Of a stretch of DNA of 64,000 nt, positions 24,079-32,073 are shown piece after piece. Source of the stretch: a virus. Location of the stretch: positions 51,536 to 115,535 of the IMG/VR virus record IMGVR_UViG_3300025098_000018. One strand, 5' to 3'. Both the position numbers and the translations under genes were made by a program. Every line of letters starts with the position of its first letter. The first letter of the stretch is position 1. Under the pieces are notes generated by a model. That model was not told where the DNA came from. It searched no databases and saw only the letters and a list, made by a program, of their open reading frames with translations.

Positions 24079-24888
24079 TTAAAGGCTTTCAAGGTCAGCA
24101 AATGCGTCATCAAGTGAATTATATTTGCTGTTAATTGCGTCTGGTGAGTCATCATTAGATATTGAGCTAGTCGTACTATTGAAGCTGTTAGAAGAACCGC
24201 CGCGTGTTGTCTCTGTTTGTTTACTGTCTTCTTCGTCTCCGCTGAGCCACTCGTTAATAATTCTTTCTAACTCTTCGTAAGACTTGAGTTCAAACATATC
24301 ATTTACATCGGGAATATTATCTAACCATTTCTTTGCTTTACTACTATCTTCGCTAAGTGGTGTATCTTTCCCTCTTGGTCGAACATCTGTTGTAGCCCAC
24401 ATCTTTCCTGGAGTTTTAGTACAAGTAATACGTACGTCACGACCTTCAGTAGGATCTGTAATGTCACCGTAGTCTTCATCTAACATATAGTTTAATAATG
24501 TTTGATAAACTTGCTTTCCAAATGCCCAAAGTCTAACACCTTTATCTTCTTCACCTCTAACAATAACTGGAGCGTAACATCGCATTTTTGGATATAGCTT
24601 CTTTGCTAACTCATAAGACTCTTTAGATCCTTCATCTCTAAGCTTAGTAATAAGCTCTTGAATAGGGTCTGCTTTTCCAAATTGATACGGGGACAACAAG
24701 CCAGGATTGTTTCCAATGTTGTAGTAAAACATAAGCTCCTTAAAAGGTTGCCCATCATTGTCTGGATAAGCAATAAGTCGAACTGTTGTCTCAGAGCCTT
24801 CTTCTGGTCGCCACATAACGTTTTTACGAGAGTTTTGTCCACTAATTTGATTAAGTTTCTTGCGGATTGCTGCTAAATCGATAGCCAT
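24079..24888 (-). CDS. Single-stranded DNA-binding protein (T4 gp32-like)
   Basis: 269 residues. Basic/hydrophobic N-terminus (DLAAIRKKLNQISGQ), an OB-fold core with WRPEEGSETTVRLIAYPD, then LYPKMRCYAPVIVRGEEDKGVRLWAFGKQVYQ, a Ser/Asn/Thr-rich linker from about 215, and an acidic C-terminal tail (DDAFADLESL) that normally recruits partner proteins. This is the architecture of gp32. It is the first gene of the recA-exonuclease-helicase-dut message, behind a strong promoter and an AT-rich leader. Confidence 0.88.
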   Translation of the reverse strand: MAIDLAAIRKKLNQISGQNSRKNVMWRPEEGSETTVRLIAYPDNDGQPFKELMFYYNIGNNPGLLSPYQFGKADPIQELITKLRDEGSKESYELAKKLYPKMRCYAPVIVRGEEDKGVRLWAFGKQVYQTLLNYMLDEDYGDITDPTEGRDVRITCTKTPGKMWATTDVRPRGKDTPLSEDSSKAKKWLDNIPDVNDMFELKSYEELERIINEWLSGDEEDSKQTETTRGGSSNSFNSTTSSISNDDSPDAINSKYNSLDDAFADLESL

Positions 24889-24956
24889 AAATAATACCTT
24901 CCTAATTGTTTAATTTTTAATTGGTAATAATTAATTTTATTTGTTTGAACCAATCA
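24889..24956 (-). promoter_or_regulatory. AT-rich leader of the SSB message
   Basis: About 68 bases between the predicted start and ATG, almost pure A/T, with ATTGGT/ACCAAT (24954-24949 with 24925-24920) pairing at the 5' end and AGGAAGG before the start codon. T4 gp32 represses its own mRNA by binding an AT-rich leader next to a 5' structure; a similar role here is inference. Confidence 0.4.
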
Positions 24957-24962
24957 TGATGA

Positions 24963-24992
24963 ATTATATAATGATTGTTTTAAATTTACACG
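24963..24992 (-). promoter_or_regulatory. Phage-type promoter for ssb-recA-helicase operon (TGTAAA-N16-TATAAT)
   Basis: CGTGTAAA (24992-24985), 16 bases, TATAAT (24968-24963), with the start expected near 24956. It should drive SSB, RecA, exonuclease, helicase and dUTPase, and perhaps the nrd genes, since no terminator is seen between them. Confidence 0.78.
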
Positions 24993-25020
24993 TTAAATTT
25001 TAATTTTGTTTTTTTTAATT

Positions 25021-25341
25021 TCAATAACTACTTAGAACTAATTCAACAGCATTATGCAATAATGTTTCCATTTCAATTGCTTTTTGCTCTTGCAACCTTT
25101 TTTTTGCCGGTCCATTTTTTAGATAGAAAGAAGGTGATTTTGTTTTAGACTTTTTAGATCTTGTTTTTTTCTTATAGTCTGAGTCACTTTTACTTTTGCC
25201 ACTTCTGTACTTAACTTTTCCTGTAGGACCTGTGCCTAAAGGTGTCGCAACGACACCAATTGCACCTACACCACTAAACTCATTAATTTCAGCTTCATCT
25301 AAAAGAGCCTCTAAAACAAGATAATATAAATCGCTGTTCAT
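25021..25341 (-). CDS. Small basic protein with N-terminal LVLEALLDEAEI peptide
   Basis: 106 residues. An amphipathic acidic N-terminus (YLVLEALLDEAEINEFSG) is followed by a Gly-rich stretch and a very basic central region with many Lys/Ser (KSKSDSDYKKKTRSKKSKTK), and a C-terminal helix. The N-terminus resembles the short leader peptides at 4009 and 63239. A DNA-binding or packaged protein is possible, but no function is known. It is the last gene before the SSB promoter. Confidence 0.65.
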   Translation of the reverse strand: MNSDLYYLVLEALLDEAEINEFSGVGAIGVVATPLGTGPTGKVKYRSGKSKSDSDYKKKTRSKKSKTKSPSFYLKNGPAKKRLQEQKAIEMETLLHNAVELVLSSY

Positions 25342-25368
25342 TGTTGTTCCTTTTGTTTATCATATATA

Positions 25369-25974
25369 TTAAAAAGGTACAGTATAAGTTCCAGCAATTT
25401 TATCTAATTCATCTTTAAGTACAGCTTCACTTGATAAACAAAGTACTGTTGCTAACCTTGACTTATGTGAACCATAAAACTTACTAACTTCTGAAGAGTT
25501 TTCTCTAAGTAATAATATTGCATTCCACTCGTCCCATGTAAGTGAGATATTAAATTTTTGCAGCCAATAAAGAGACATATCATTTACTTGATACTTTGGA
25601 CATTGTTCATTCCAATCGAAATATTGTCCTAACTTTTCTTTATGCCACTCCGAAGTAGTATCTATAAACCTATCAATCTCTGGAGTTCCTACTCTACCTA
25701 AAACTGAAAGTAGTGAGCACTTAATAAGTGATCCTTTGTTTATGTCATAATTTAATGCTTTCGTGATAAGACTACTTGTTTTTACTAACTCTAGGGCATA
25801 TTCAACTAAACCTCCAATTCCACAGAATTGCTCTTTTTCTCTTTGAGAAAATGTTCCCATTATAATTCTCTGCCCTTGTTTTTCTAAAAGGCTGTTTATG
25901 CTAGGGTCTTGAAGCTTATGTAAAAGTCCTTCATACTTTGACCATAGCTTTTCTACGTCTCTTTGTTTATACAT
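25369..25974 (-). CDS. HD-phosphohydrolase-like protein lacking the HD metal ligands
   Basis: 201 residues. The order of motifs follows phage HD-domain proteins: GIGGLVEYALELVKTSSLI in place of GGLLEHSL..., SLLSVLGRVG in place of LLHDLGKIG, then WHKEKLGQYFDWNE, MSLYWLQKFNISLTWDEWNAILLL, and a final TVLCLSSEAVL where the second Asp normally sits (A-D). The three usual His/Asp ligands read Y, S and V here, so hydrolase activity is unlikely. I suggest an inactive homologue with a binding or scaffold role. It overlaps the polymerase stop by one base (TAATG), so it is translated with the family A polymerase. Confidence 0.6.
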   Translation of the reverse strand: MYKQRDVEKLWSKYEGLLHKLQDPSINSLLEKQGQRIIMGTFSQREKEQFCGIGGLVEYALELVKTSSLITKALNYDINKGSLIKCSLLSVLGRVGTPEIDRFIDTTSEWHKEKLGQYFDWNEQCPKYQVNDMSLYWLQKFNISLTWDEWNAILLLRENSSEVSKFYGSHKSRLATVLCLSSEAVLKDELDKIAGTYTVPF

Positions 25975-27023
25975 TAAAATGTCTCCGATAATTTTTCTAT
26001 TTCAACAGGAAAATGTCCAAGTTTTTCGCAATTATATCCTGTGTCCAGGATGTTCATAATATCACTTATATAATCGTTGTGCACGTCTAATATTAAAGCA
26101 TCATGAATAATATAAACTGGTTTGCACAGTTCTAGATTTATTTTATCACATAACTCTGAAAAATATGAAAGTGCAATATCAACAGCTGTTGATTGTACAT
26201 AATTGTTTATCAGTTTGTTTTCTTTTGTTTCTTCGATATTCCATATTGGTCTACCATAATAGTTGTTTCTGCAGCCAATCTCGTTGACAATAGATGCTTT
26301 ATTTAATATAGCTTTTAGATCAAAGTAGCTCTTTGTTGCTTCTAATACTGCTTCGCTTCTATCTTTGCTTAAACCTTCTATTTGTGAAGAAGAACCGTAT
26401 AAAGTTGAAATAATTCCTCTTTTAATAATAACTCTATCAACCTCAAAGTCTAAACCATCTGAAATTTCGTTGTATATGTCATCACCTGCTTCTTTACCAT
26501 TTATCTTTCTTATAACACGTGGTTCTAGGTTTTTAAAATCAATGTATAAAAGATCACCATTTCTTTGCCATCTACTTTCAAATATTTTACGACATCTAGC
26601 CGGCAAAGTTAAGATCTTAGGGCATCCTGATTGGTCTGTTAGTCTACCTGTAATTGTAGACGTCTGTTTATACATTGCTTTATTAGCAAAGCCATTAACA
26701 GGCTTAAAAGAAAGAAGATTACTTAGTATTGTCTCGTTTTTCTCTAGCTCTTTAAAAACTCTATAAGATATTAAATTTATTTTTGCAGGTTCTATTGTCT
26801 TAAAGATTTTCTGATTTGATTTAAACTTGTCTATATAATTTAAAGTTAAATCTTTTTCTGTTAAGATACTGTTTGCATTTTCAACATCCTCTTTGTATTT
26901 TTCTACTAAATGATTAGGTAAAACACTTTCTATATCATAAAACTTTTTTAAGTCAAACATAGAAATATATTTTGTCCACTTACTTAAATTTTCTATTCTA
27001 TATAATCTATATAATTCACTCAT
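25974..27023 (-). CDS. Minimal family A DNA polymerase
   Basis: 349 residues, little more than a palm and fingers. Motif A is LLYIDFKNLEPRV with D162; motif B (O helix) is RVIIKRGIISTLYG with R197, K201 and Y209; the QSTAVDIA helix is at 277-284; motif C is IIHDALI with D308, where PolA has HDE. STITGRLT (122-129) matches the thumb/palm block before motif A. There is no 3'-5' or 5'-3' exonuclease domain and the thumb is reduced. Such a short enzyme is more likely a gap-filling or lagging-strand polymerase than the main replicase, since DnaE is also encoded. It is the first gene behind its own promoter. Confidence 0.85.
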   Translation of the reverse strand: MSELYRLYRIENLSKWTKYISMFDLKKFYDIESVLPNHLVEKYKEDVENANSILTEKDLTLNYIDKFKSNQKIFKTIEPAKINLISYRVFKELEKNETILSNLLSFKPVNGFANKAMYKQTSTITGRLTDQSGCPKILTLPARCRKIFESRWQRNGDLLYIDFKNLEPRVIRKINGKEAGDDIYNEISDGLDFEVDRVIIKRGIISTLYGSSSQIEGLSKDRSEAVLEATKSYFDLKAILNKASIVNEIGCRNNYYGRPIWNIEETKENKLINNYVQSTAVDIALSYFSELCDKINLELCKPVYIIHDALILDVHNDYISDIMNILDTGYNCEKLGHFPVEIEKLSETF

Positions 27024-27029
27024 AATATG

Positions 27030-27059
27030 AGTATAATACTATATAGAAAAATTTACAAA
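27030..27059 (-). promoter_or_regulatory. Phage-type promoter for the family A polymerase (TGTAAA-N16-TATACT)
   Basis: TTTGTAAA (27059-27052), 16 bases, TATACT (27035-27030). The -10 element is one mismatch from TATAAT. The site lies in the 42-base gap after the baseplate hub gene and marks the border between the late tail region and the replication region; the leader is very short. Confidence 0.6.
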
Positions 27060-27065
27060 AAAATT

Positions 27066-30000
27066 TTATCTAGACTTTAAATTATAAAGTTTCTTAGGAT
27101 CTGTAATATTGTCTAATAAATCCTTAAGTGATATTGAGCCTTTTTTATAAGAAAATTCAGCTACAATCTTTTCGACTGTTTTTTTACCCACTTTAACTTT
27201 CTTTTTTCCAATAAACTTAAATCCATCAATAACTTCAAATTCTAAACCAGCAGTTGTAAACATTATACTTCCAGGCTTTGCATACGCACTTAGTTTTTGT
27301 TTTCTTTTAATGTTTTTTATAGTGCTAGTATAAAAACTTACACTTTCTTTTCTACCTTCAATTGTTTGTATGTTGTTGTCAGTTAATATTTTAGATACTT
27401 TATTAATGTACTCTGGATTTAAACTAATGTTGTTTGTTTCATTGACATCTTCATACGCTTTAAATAAATTAGCTACTTTTACTTTGTCAAATAAATTCCA
27501 GTCTATTGTTAAAGAAGGATTTATAGCATCAGGCTCAATATTAGTGCCAACACCATTATACTTAAATTTTAATTTAAAAAAGAAACCAACATGTTGAGTT
27601 AATGCATCTTTCAAAAATTTTAGTCTTTCAGCTGAACTGTTTTTAATAAAATCACCACTAATTTTGTTAAACACATTCACACCCATTGACTTAAAGTTTG
27701 CAAGACTTTTTGTATCAAAGCCAAATCCACCTGTAGGTATTCTATTCGGGGTTTTAAAAAGATTCTTAGCTTTTGCATAAGCATGCATGCCAAAGTCAGC
27801 TGCTGTTCCTTGGAAAAATTTAATATCATTAGATCCGTTTGTCATGTCTAAAGATATATCTATAGATTTCCCATCAGCTAGCTCAGCAGGGTTGCCTTGT
27901 TTATTTTCGTTAACATATATAATCATATCATAATCGCTAACGACACCAGTTTTTTTAATGACTACTTCGTTACTTCTTGAAGCTACAATCTTAATGTTAA
28001 AATTAATATTCCCATTAAATGTTTTTGTAACTTCTATAAGTGCTGCTTTTTTGCCTAGCTTATCTCCTCTTTTCTTAAATGAATTAATCTTAATAGTACT
28101 CACATCATCTACAGCACTTACTATTGATTTAGGCTTTACAATGTCATTAATTGTTCTTGCAATTGTTTGAGCTGAATTTTCGTATTTACCGTATACATCA
28201 CCGTAAGAAAGTGTTAGTTGTGTTGTAAATTTCCCAGGAGATAAATCATGCTTAATGCCTGTAATTGCATATGAATTGTCAATAGTTGTTCCTGTTTCAA
28301 AGTCTAAGAAAATATATTGAGCAAAATTAACAAAAGGACAGCCGTATATTGTTACGTTTGCTTGCGAGGGTAAAACTCTAAGAGGTAAGTCTTTTGAGAA
28401 AGCTACTTTTGTTGCTATTTTATTTTTCCCATCTACAGCTCTATCTGATCTTGTTAAATAGACTGTATTAAGCTTGGCTTCATTAACAGTAGAAACTGAA
28501 GCTTCTATTACAGCAGAATTTTGTGTTCCGTAAGTTATAGAAGGCATAATTGATTTAAAGCTATTTTTAAGACCTTGTAATTTAAATTGACCTCCAATTT
28601 CATAAACACCTTCAGAAATTTCTATTAAGACACCTTGATTTATTAAATCTTTTATTAAAGACCAACTTTTTTGATAAAATCTTTCTCTAACAGCAACATG
28701 CATATCACTTGCTACGTTTTTTGTTGTTTTCTTTTTTATTTTTTTTGTTTTTTTATCAATATAAGTAGACTTATGATCACGACGAATTTTGTTTAATTTT
28801 GCAGCTGTTGCAACTATTTGTCTATCATAAACGTCTTTCATTATAGTGTTAACTGAACCGAAAGGATTATCATTTTGATCAAATATAGAAATTCTAGAGA
28901 TTGTTTTTTCAAAACTGCTATCTTTGCTTGTAAGCGTATCAAATGTAAATTTAATTTTTGGCATAACAAATCTAACATCTGAAATTTCTGTTGTTTGCTG
29001 GCTTTGTTGAGATTTACCTGAATTAGCTAGCATTTGGTAAATTGTACTTAGTTTGTCATTAATGTTCTTTTTTTGCGCATCTTCTTTAAAAACTGCTTCA
29101 ACGTTCCCAGTTTCTTCATCAATAACATAAAATTCTGCAAGACCATAACAAATATTTGTTCTAGTATTTATAAATCTATTAATTATTTGAGAAATAATTC
29201 CTTCTAACGTCATAGTTGTGCCATCTTCAAATAAGTCACCTAAAAAGTCTCTTAATTCATCTTTAGGCAGCAAAATTGAAGAAACGTTCATGTTTGAAAA
29301 AAGACCACAATTTTCATTACAAGTATAGCTTACAATTTGTATTTCATCAAATTTTCCTACTGCAGCCATATGTGTACCAATAAGACCAGTTATAAAAGAA
29401 CCAAAGCTAACATAGCCTACGTTTTCTCCTTCTTCCCCTAAGTTATTAACAGATATGCCTGATGATGTGTCATCACCTAGTATTATTCTTTCATATTGCT
29501 TTAAAAACTCAGTATTAATAAAAGGATCAATTTTATCTAGACCACCAATTATCTTGTTTATTAAAGTGCTTTCTTTTTGTTGCAAACTATCTTGATTTAC
29601 AACGTATGTATTGTAGACATTATCAATATAATTTAAAATGCTACTCATGAGTATTTTTATCTCATCTTTTCTAAAGGCATTAATTACGAGATTATTTATA
29701 TCAGCTTCATGAGTTTGAATATAAAGTAAAGGCCGCGACTTTCCGCTTAAATAAAGTTTGCCTTCTTGTGTAGGCTTTGGATCAAGAAGATTAAAAGCCT
29801 CGATTATTTGCTTAACAGTATTTGCTTTAAGCCATTTTGTTCTTACACTTTTAGTTAAATTTGCAGCAATTGATTTAATAACTTCATATTTTGCTTCTTT
29901 AATAGACTTAGGATCATCAAGCTGGACTTGATTTGTTTCACTTCTAATTGCAGTTACTAAATTTTCAATTATAGGAAATACCTGCTTTCCATAATAAATA

Positions 30001-31769
30001 TATTGAGGATTGGCTCCACTTTCATCTGTGTGCGTATATCCATCAGTTTTATCTAAAATATACTTATGAGCAGGATCATTAAATATGCTTACAATGTCTT
30101 GAAAAGTTTTTTCGCTTTTTAAAACTGAGTTTGTTTTAATGTTTTGCATAGGATTAGAATGAAGCTTTACACTTCTTATGTCAACTGGCCCTCTCATTGC
30201 TATTGAAAGCTCTATATTAACTTGTCCTGTTGCATCCATTGTAAAAGAAGAGTTTGTAATAATGTATTTTTCTGTTACTCTAGATTTTTCTAAAAATTGC
30301 CCTAAGTAACTAGCTTTTTTATCATCAGGATTTTCTACCTTGCCGTCGATATGACTCCATCCATATTCAATAGAAATTTCAGCGCCAAATGAACCAAAAA
30401 GATCAGGCTTGATGAAAGGAGCAATATCGACCATGCGAGTTCTATCATGAAGCACTAAAGAAAGCTTTCCTGTCTTAAAAGACATGAGACCTTGAGTTGG
30501 AGCAACATCTATGTTAAAACTCTTTATAGTTAAAAAAGGCCTCGTGATATCATGAACTGCGTTTTGTCTAGCAAAATTCATATCCGTGTTAAACTGTACG
30601 TTTTCTCCATGCCCGATAAACTTTTCGTTAAAATTGTTTATAGTTTGTGGCATTGTAAAAGCTGACATGTTTGTATCAACAGCATCTTGTATTTTTGCAG
30701 TTTTACCAGATCCTACTTTTCTTTTAAAATTTGCTTCAATTTTTTTAAAATTATCAGTTGTAACATTTGGCGATACAGGCGTTCCTTCAAAAAACTGTGT
30801 TATTGAAGCTGTTTTAAAAACTCTACCATTATTATTTGATGATATATTTGAAGGCAATACAAATACAGCGTCTAAATAAGGTTGGCATTTGCTAAGTTCT
30901 ACTGTATTTAATAAGTTAAAAAAAGTAGATAGTTCTAAACTATTTCTTGTTCCTATACGCAAGTCTGGATGATCAATCAGTATGTAAGCAAGACTAGGCT
31001 TATCTTTTGTAGCTGCACAAATATTACGTATAGAGCCACTTCCAGTTGCATTAACTAAATTAAGCTGACTTGCGTCCTCAACGCCTCTTGATGAAGCTGT
31101 TGCTTCATCAGCTTTTGCGTGACAGATTTCATGTGTATTATAAATGTTCTTAAAAGAAGAATTTATTGTTCTAGACGCTACTCCTCCTGCTGTAAAAATA
31201 GTACCAACTTCTGCAGCGCCAGCGTTAAGTAATCCGTATTTGTTATAGTGTTCATACTTTGTAGTTCCACCTGCTATTTTATTTTGTTTTGGACGACTCT
31301 TAAAAGACACAAAAGGAGTTTGGAACTTAAATACATCTTTAAGTTTTTTAGGAGACAAAGTAGGCTTAGTTGTAGGATCACCTATATCTATTCTATTATC
31401 AAAAGTATAAACATTTTCTGTGCTAGTAGAAAACTTGTTTTCTGCATCATCGTGTATTATTGTTATAAATGAAGATAATTCTGTTAAGACTTCTTCTGCT
31501 TTTGCTTTTGCTTCTGCTTCTGCATCGCCAGGAACAACTTTGCAATAATTCAAGTATACATCTTCAATCATTTCATTAACAGTTTTAGCTTCTGTCGTTA
31601 TTGATTGAAATACATCTGAAATTGCTTTTATAACTTCAGGCTTTTCAGCTGCAAGTTTTGATGTTTCGTCTGAAGATTGTTTAAGTAATTCTTTTATTAC
31701 ATCTTCATTGGACATAATATTTGTATACTTGCTTATATTTGATTCTCTTAAATAATTTACGTAAGACAT
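27066..31769 (-). CDS. Giant baseplate hub-like protein
   Basis: 1567 residues. Two stretches suggest the hub family: around 410-470, FLTIKSFNIDVAPTQG... followed by ISIEYGWSH, seen in large baseplate proteins of marine myophages; and around 1130-1175, DNSYAITGIKHDLSPGKF followed by TTQLTLSYGDVYG, the strand pattern of gp27/late control D hub domains. The C-terminal third is Lys-rich and helical (KKRGDKLGKK). T4 gp27 is 391 residues, so this protein is about four times longer. No lysozyme domain is seen. It is coupled by a 1-base overlap to the LysM-like protein upstream. Assignment as hub is by pattern and position. Confidence 0.6.
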   Translation of the reverse strand: MSYVNYLRESNISKYTNIMSNEDVIKELLKQSSDETSKLAAEKPEVIKAISDVFQSITTEAKTVNEMIEDVYLNYCKVVPGDAEAEAKAKAEEVLTELSSFITIIHDDAENKFSTSTENVYTFDNRIDIGDPTTKPTLSPKKLKDVFKFQTPFVSFKSRPKQNKIAGGTTKYEHYNKYGLLNAGAAEVGTIFTAGGVASRTINSSFKNIYNTHEICHAKADEATASSRGVEDASQLNLVNATGSGSIRNICAATKDKPSLAYILIDHPDLRIGTRNSLELSTFFNLLNTVELSKCQPYLDAVFVLPSNISSNNNGRVFKTASITQFFEGTPVSPNVTTDNFKKIEANFKRKVGSGKTAKIQDAVDTNMSAFTMPQTINNFNEKFIGHGENVQFNTDMNFARQNAVHDITRPFLTIKSFNIDVAPTQGLMSFKTGKLSLVLHDRTRMVDIAPFIKPDLFGSFGAEISIEYGWSHIDGKVENPDDKKASYLGQFLEKSRVTEKYIITNSSFTMDATGQVNIELSIAMRGPVDIRSVKLHSNPMQNIKTNSVLKSEKTFQDIVSIFNDPAHKYILDKTDGYTHTDESGANPQYIYYGKQVFPIIENLVTAIRSETNQVQLDDPKSIKEAKYEVIKSIAANLTKSVRTKWLKANTVKQIIEAFNLLDPKPTQEGKLYLSGKSRPLLYIQTHEADINNLVINAFRKDEIKILMSSILNYIDNVYNTYVVNQDSLQQKESTLINKIIGGLDKIDPFINTEFLKQYERIILGDDTSSGISVNNLGEEGENVGYVSFGSFITGLIGTHMAAVGKFDEIQIVSYTCNENCGLFSNMNVSSILLPKDELRDFLGDLFEDGTTMTLEGIISQIINRFINTRTNICYGLAEFYVIDEETGNVEAVFKEDAQKKNINDKLSTIYQMLANSGKSQQSQQTTEISDVRFVMPKIKFTFDTLTSKDSSFEKTISRISIFDQNDNPFGSVNTIMKDVYDRQIVATAAKLNKIRRDHKSTYIDKKTKKIKKKTTKNVASDMHVAVRERFYQKSWSLIKDLINQGVLIEISEGVYEIGGQFKLQGLKNSFKSIMPSITYGTQNSAVIEASVSTVNEAKLNTVYLTRSDRAVDGKNKIATKVAFSKDLPLRVLPSQANVTIYGCPFVNFAQYIFLDFETGTTIDNSYAITGIKHDLSPGKFTTQLTLSYGDVYGKYENSAQTIARTINDIVKPKSIVSAVDDVSTIKINSFKKRGDKLGKKAALIEVTKTFNGNINFNIKIVASRSNEVVIKKTGVVSDYDMIIYVNENKQGNPAELADGKSIDISLDMTNGSNDIKFFQGTAADFGMHAYAKAKNLFKTPNRIPTGGFGFDTKSLANFKSMGVNVFNKISGDFIKNSSAERLKFLKDALTQHVGFFFKLKFKYNGVGTNIEPDAINPSLTIDWNLFDKVKVANLFKAYEDVNETNNISLNPEYINKVSKILTDNNIQTIEGRKESVSFYTSTIKNIKRKQKLSAYAKPGSIMFTTAGLEFEVIDGFKFIGKKKVKVGKKTVEKIVAEFSYKKGSISLKDLLDNITDPKKLYNLKSR

Positions 31770-32071
31770 TATCTACCTGCTTTGAGTTTTATTACGTCTT
31801 CTATGTTCGGTATAAACAACACTATACTGTCGTCTCCTATGGATCCTTTGTTTGCTACTCCTGCTCCAATTCCAAGAGGCCATCTAATTCCACTTGCAGC
31901 TGCAATAATCCACCAGTTTAAACCATTACCATAAAATTCTTGAGCATAGTGATCAAGTCTTCTACCATCTGCTACAACTGTATTAAATCTTATTGTACCA
32001 TTTTCAACAGCATAGTAAATAGCAGACGAAAGATTTGGTATGCCACCTTTCCTACTTATAAATTTTGACAT
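31769..32071 (-). CDS. Baseplate wedge protein, gp53/LysM-like
   Basis: 100 residues. DGRRLDHYAQEFYGNGLNWWIIAAASGI is the LysM-like helix pair with the typical Y..p..WW.IA..N sequence, followed by PLGIGAGVANKGSIGDDSIVLFIP (linker strand) and an IEDVIKLKAG tail. T4 gp53 is a LysM-fold baseplate wedge protein and this is its likely counterpart. It sits between the two largest baseplate genes, two bases after the 947-residue gene. Confidence 0.78.
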   Translation of the reverse strand: MSKFISRKGGIPNLSSAIYYAVENGTIRFNTVVADGRRLDHYAQEFYGNGLNWWIIAAASGIRWPLGIGAGVANKGSIGDDSIVLFIPNIEDVIKLKAGR

Positions 32072-32073
32072 AG

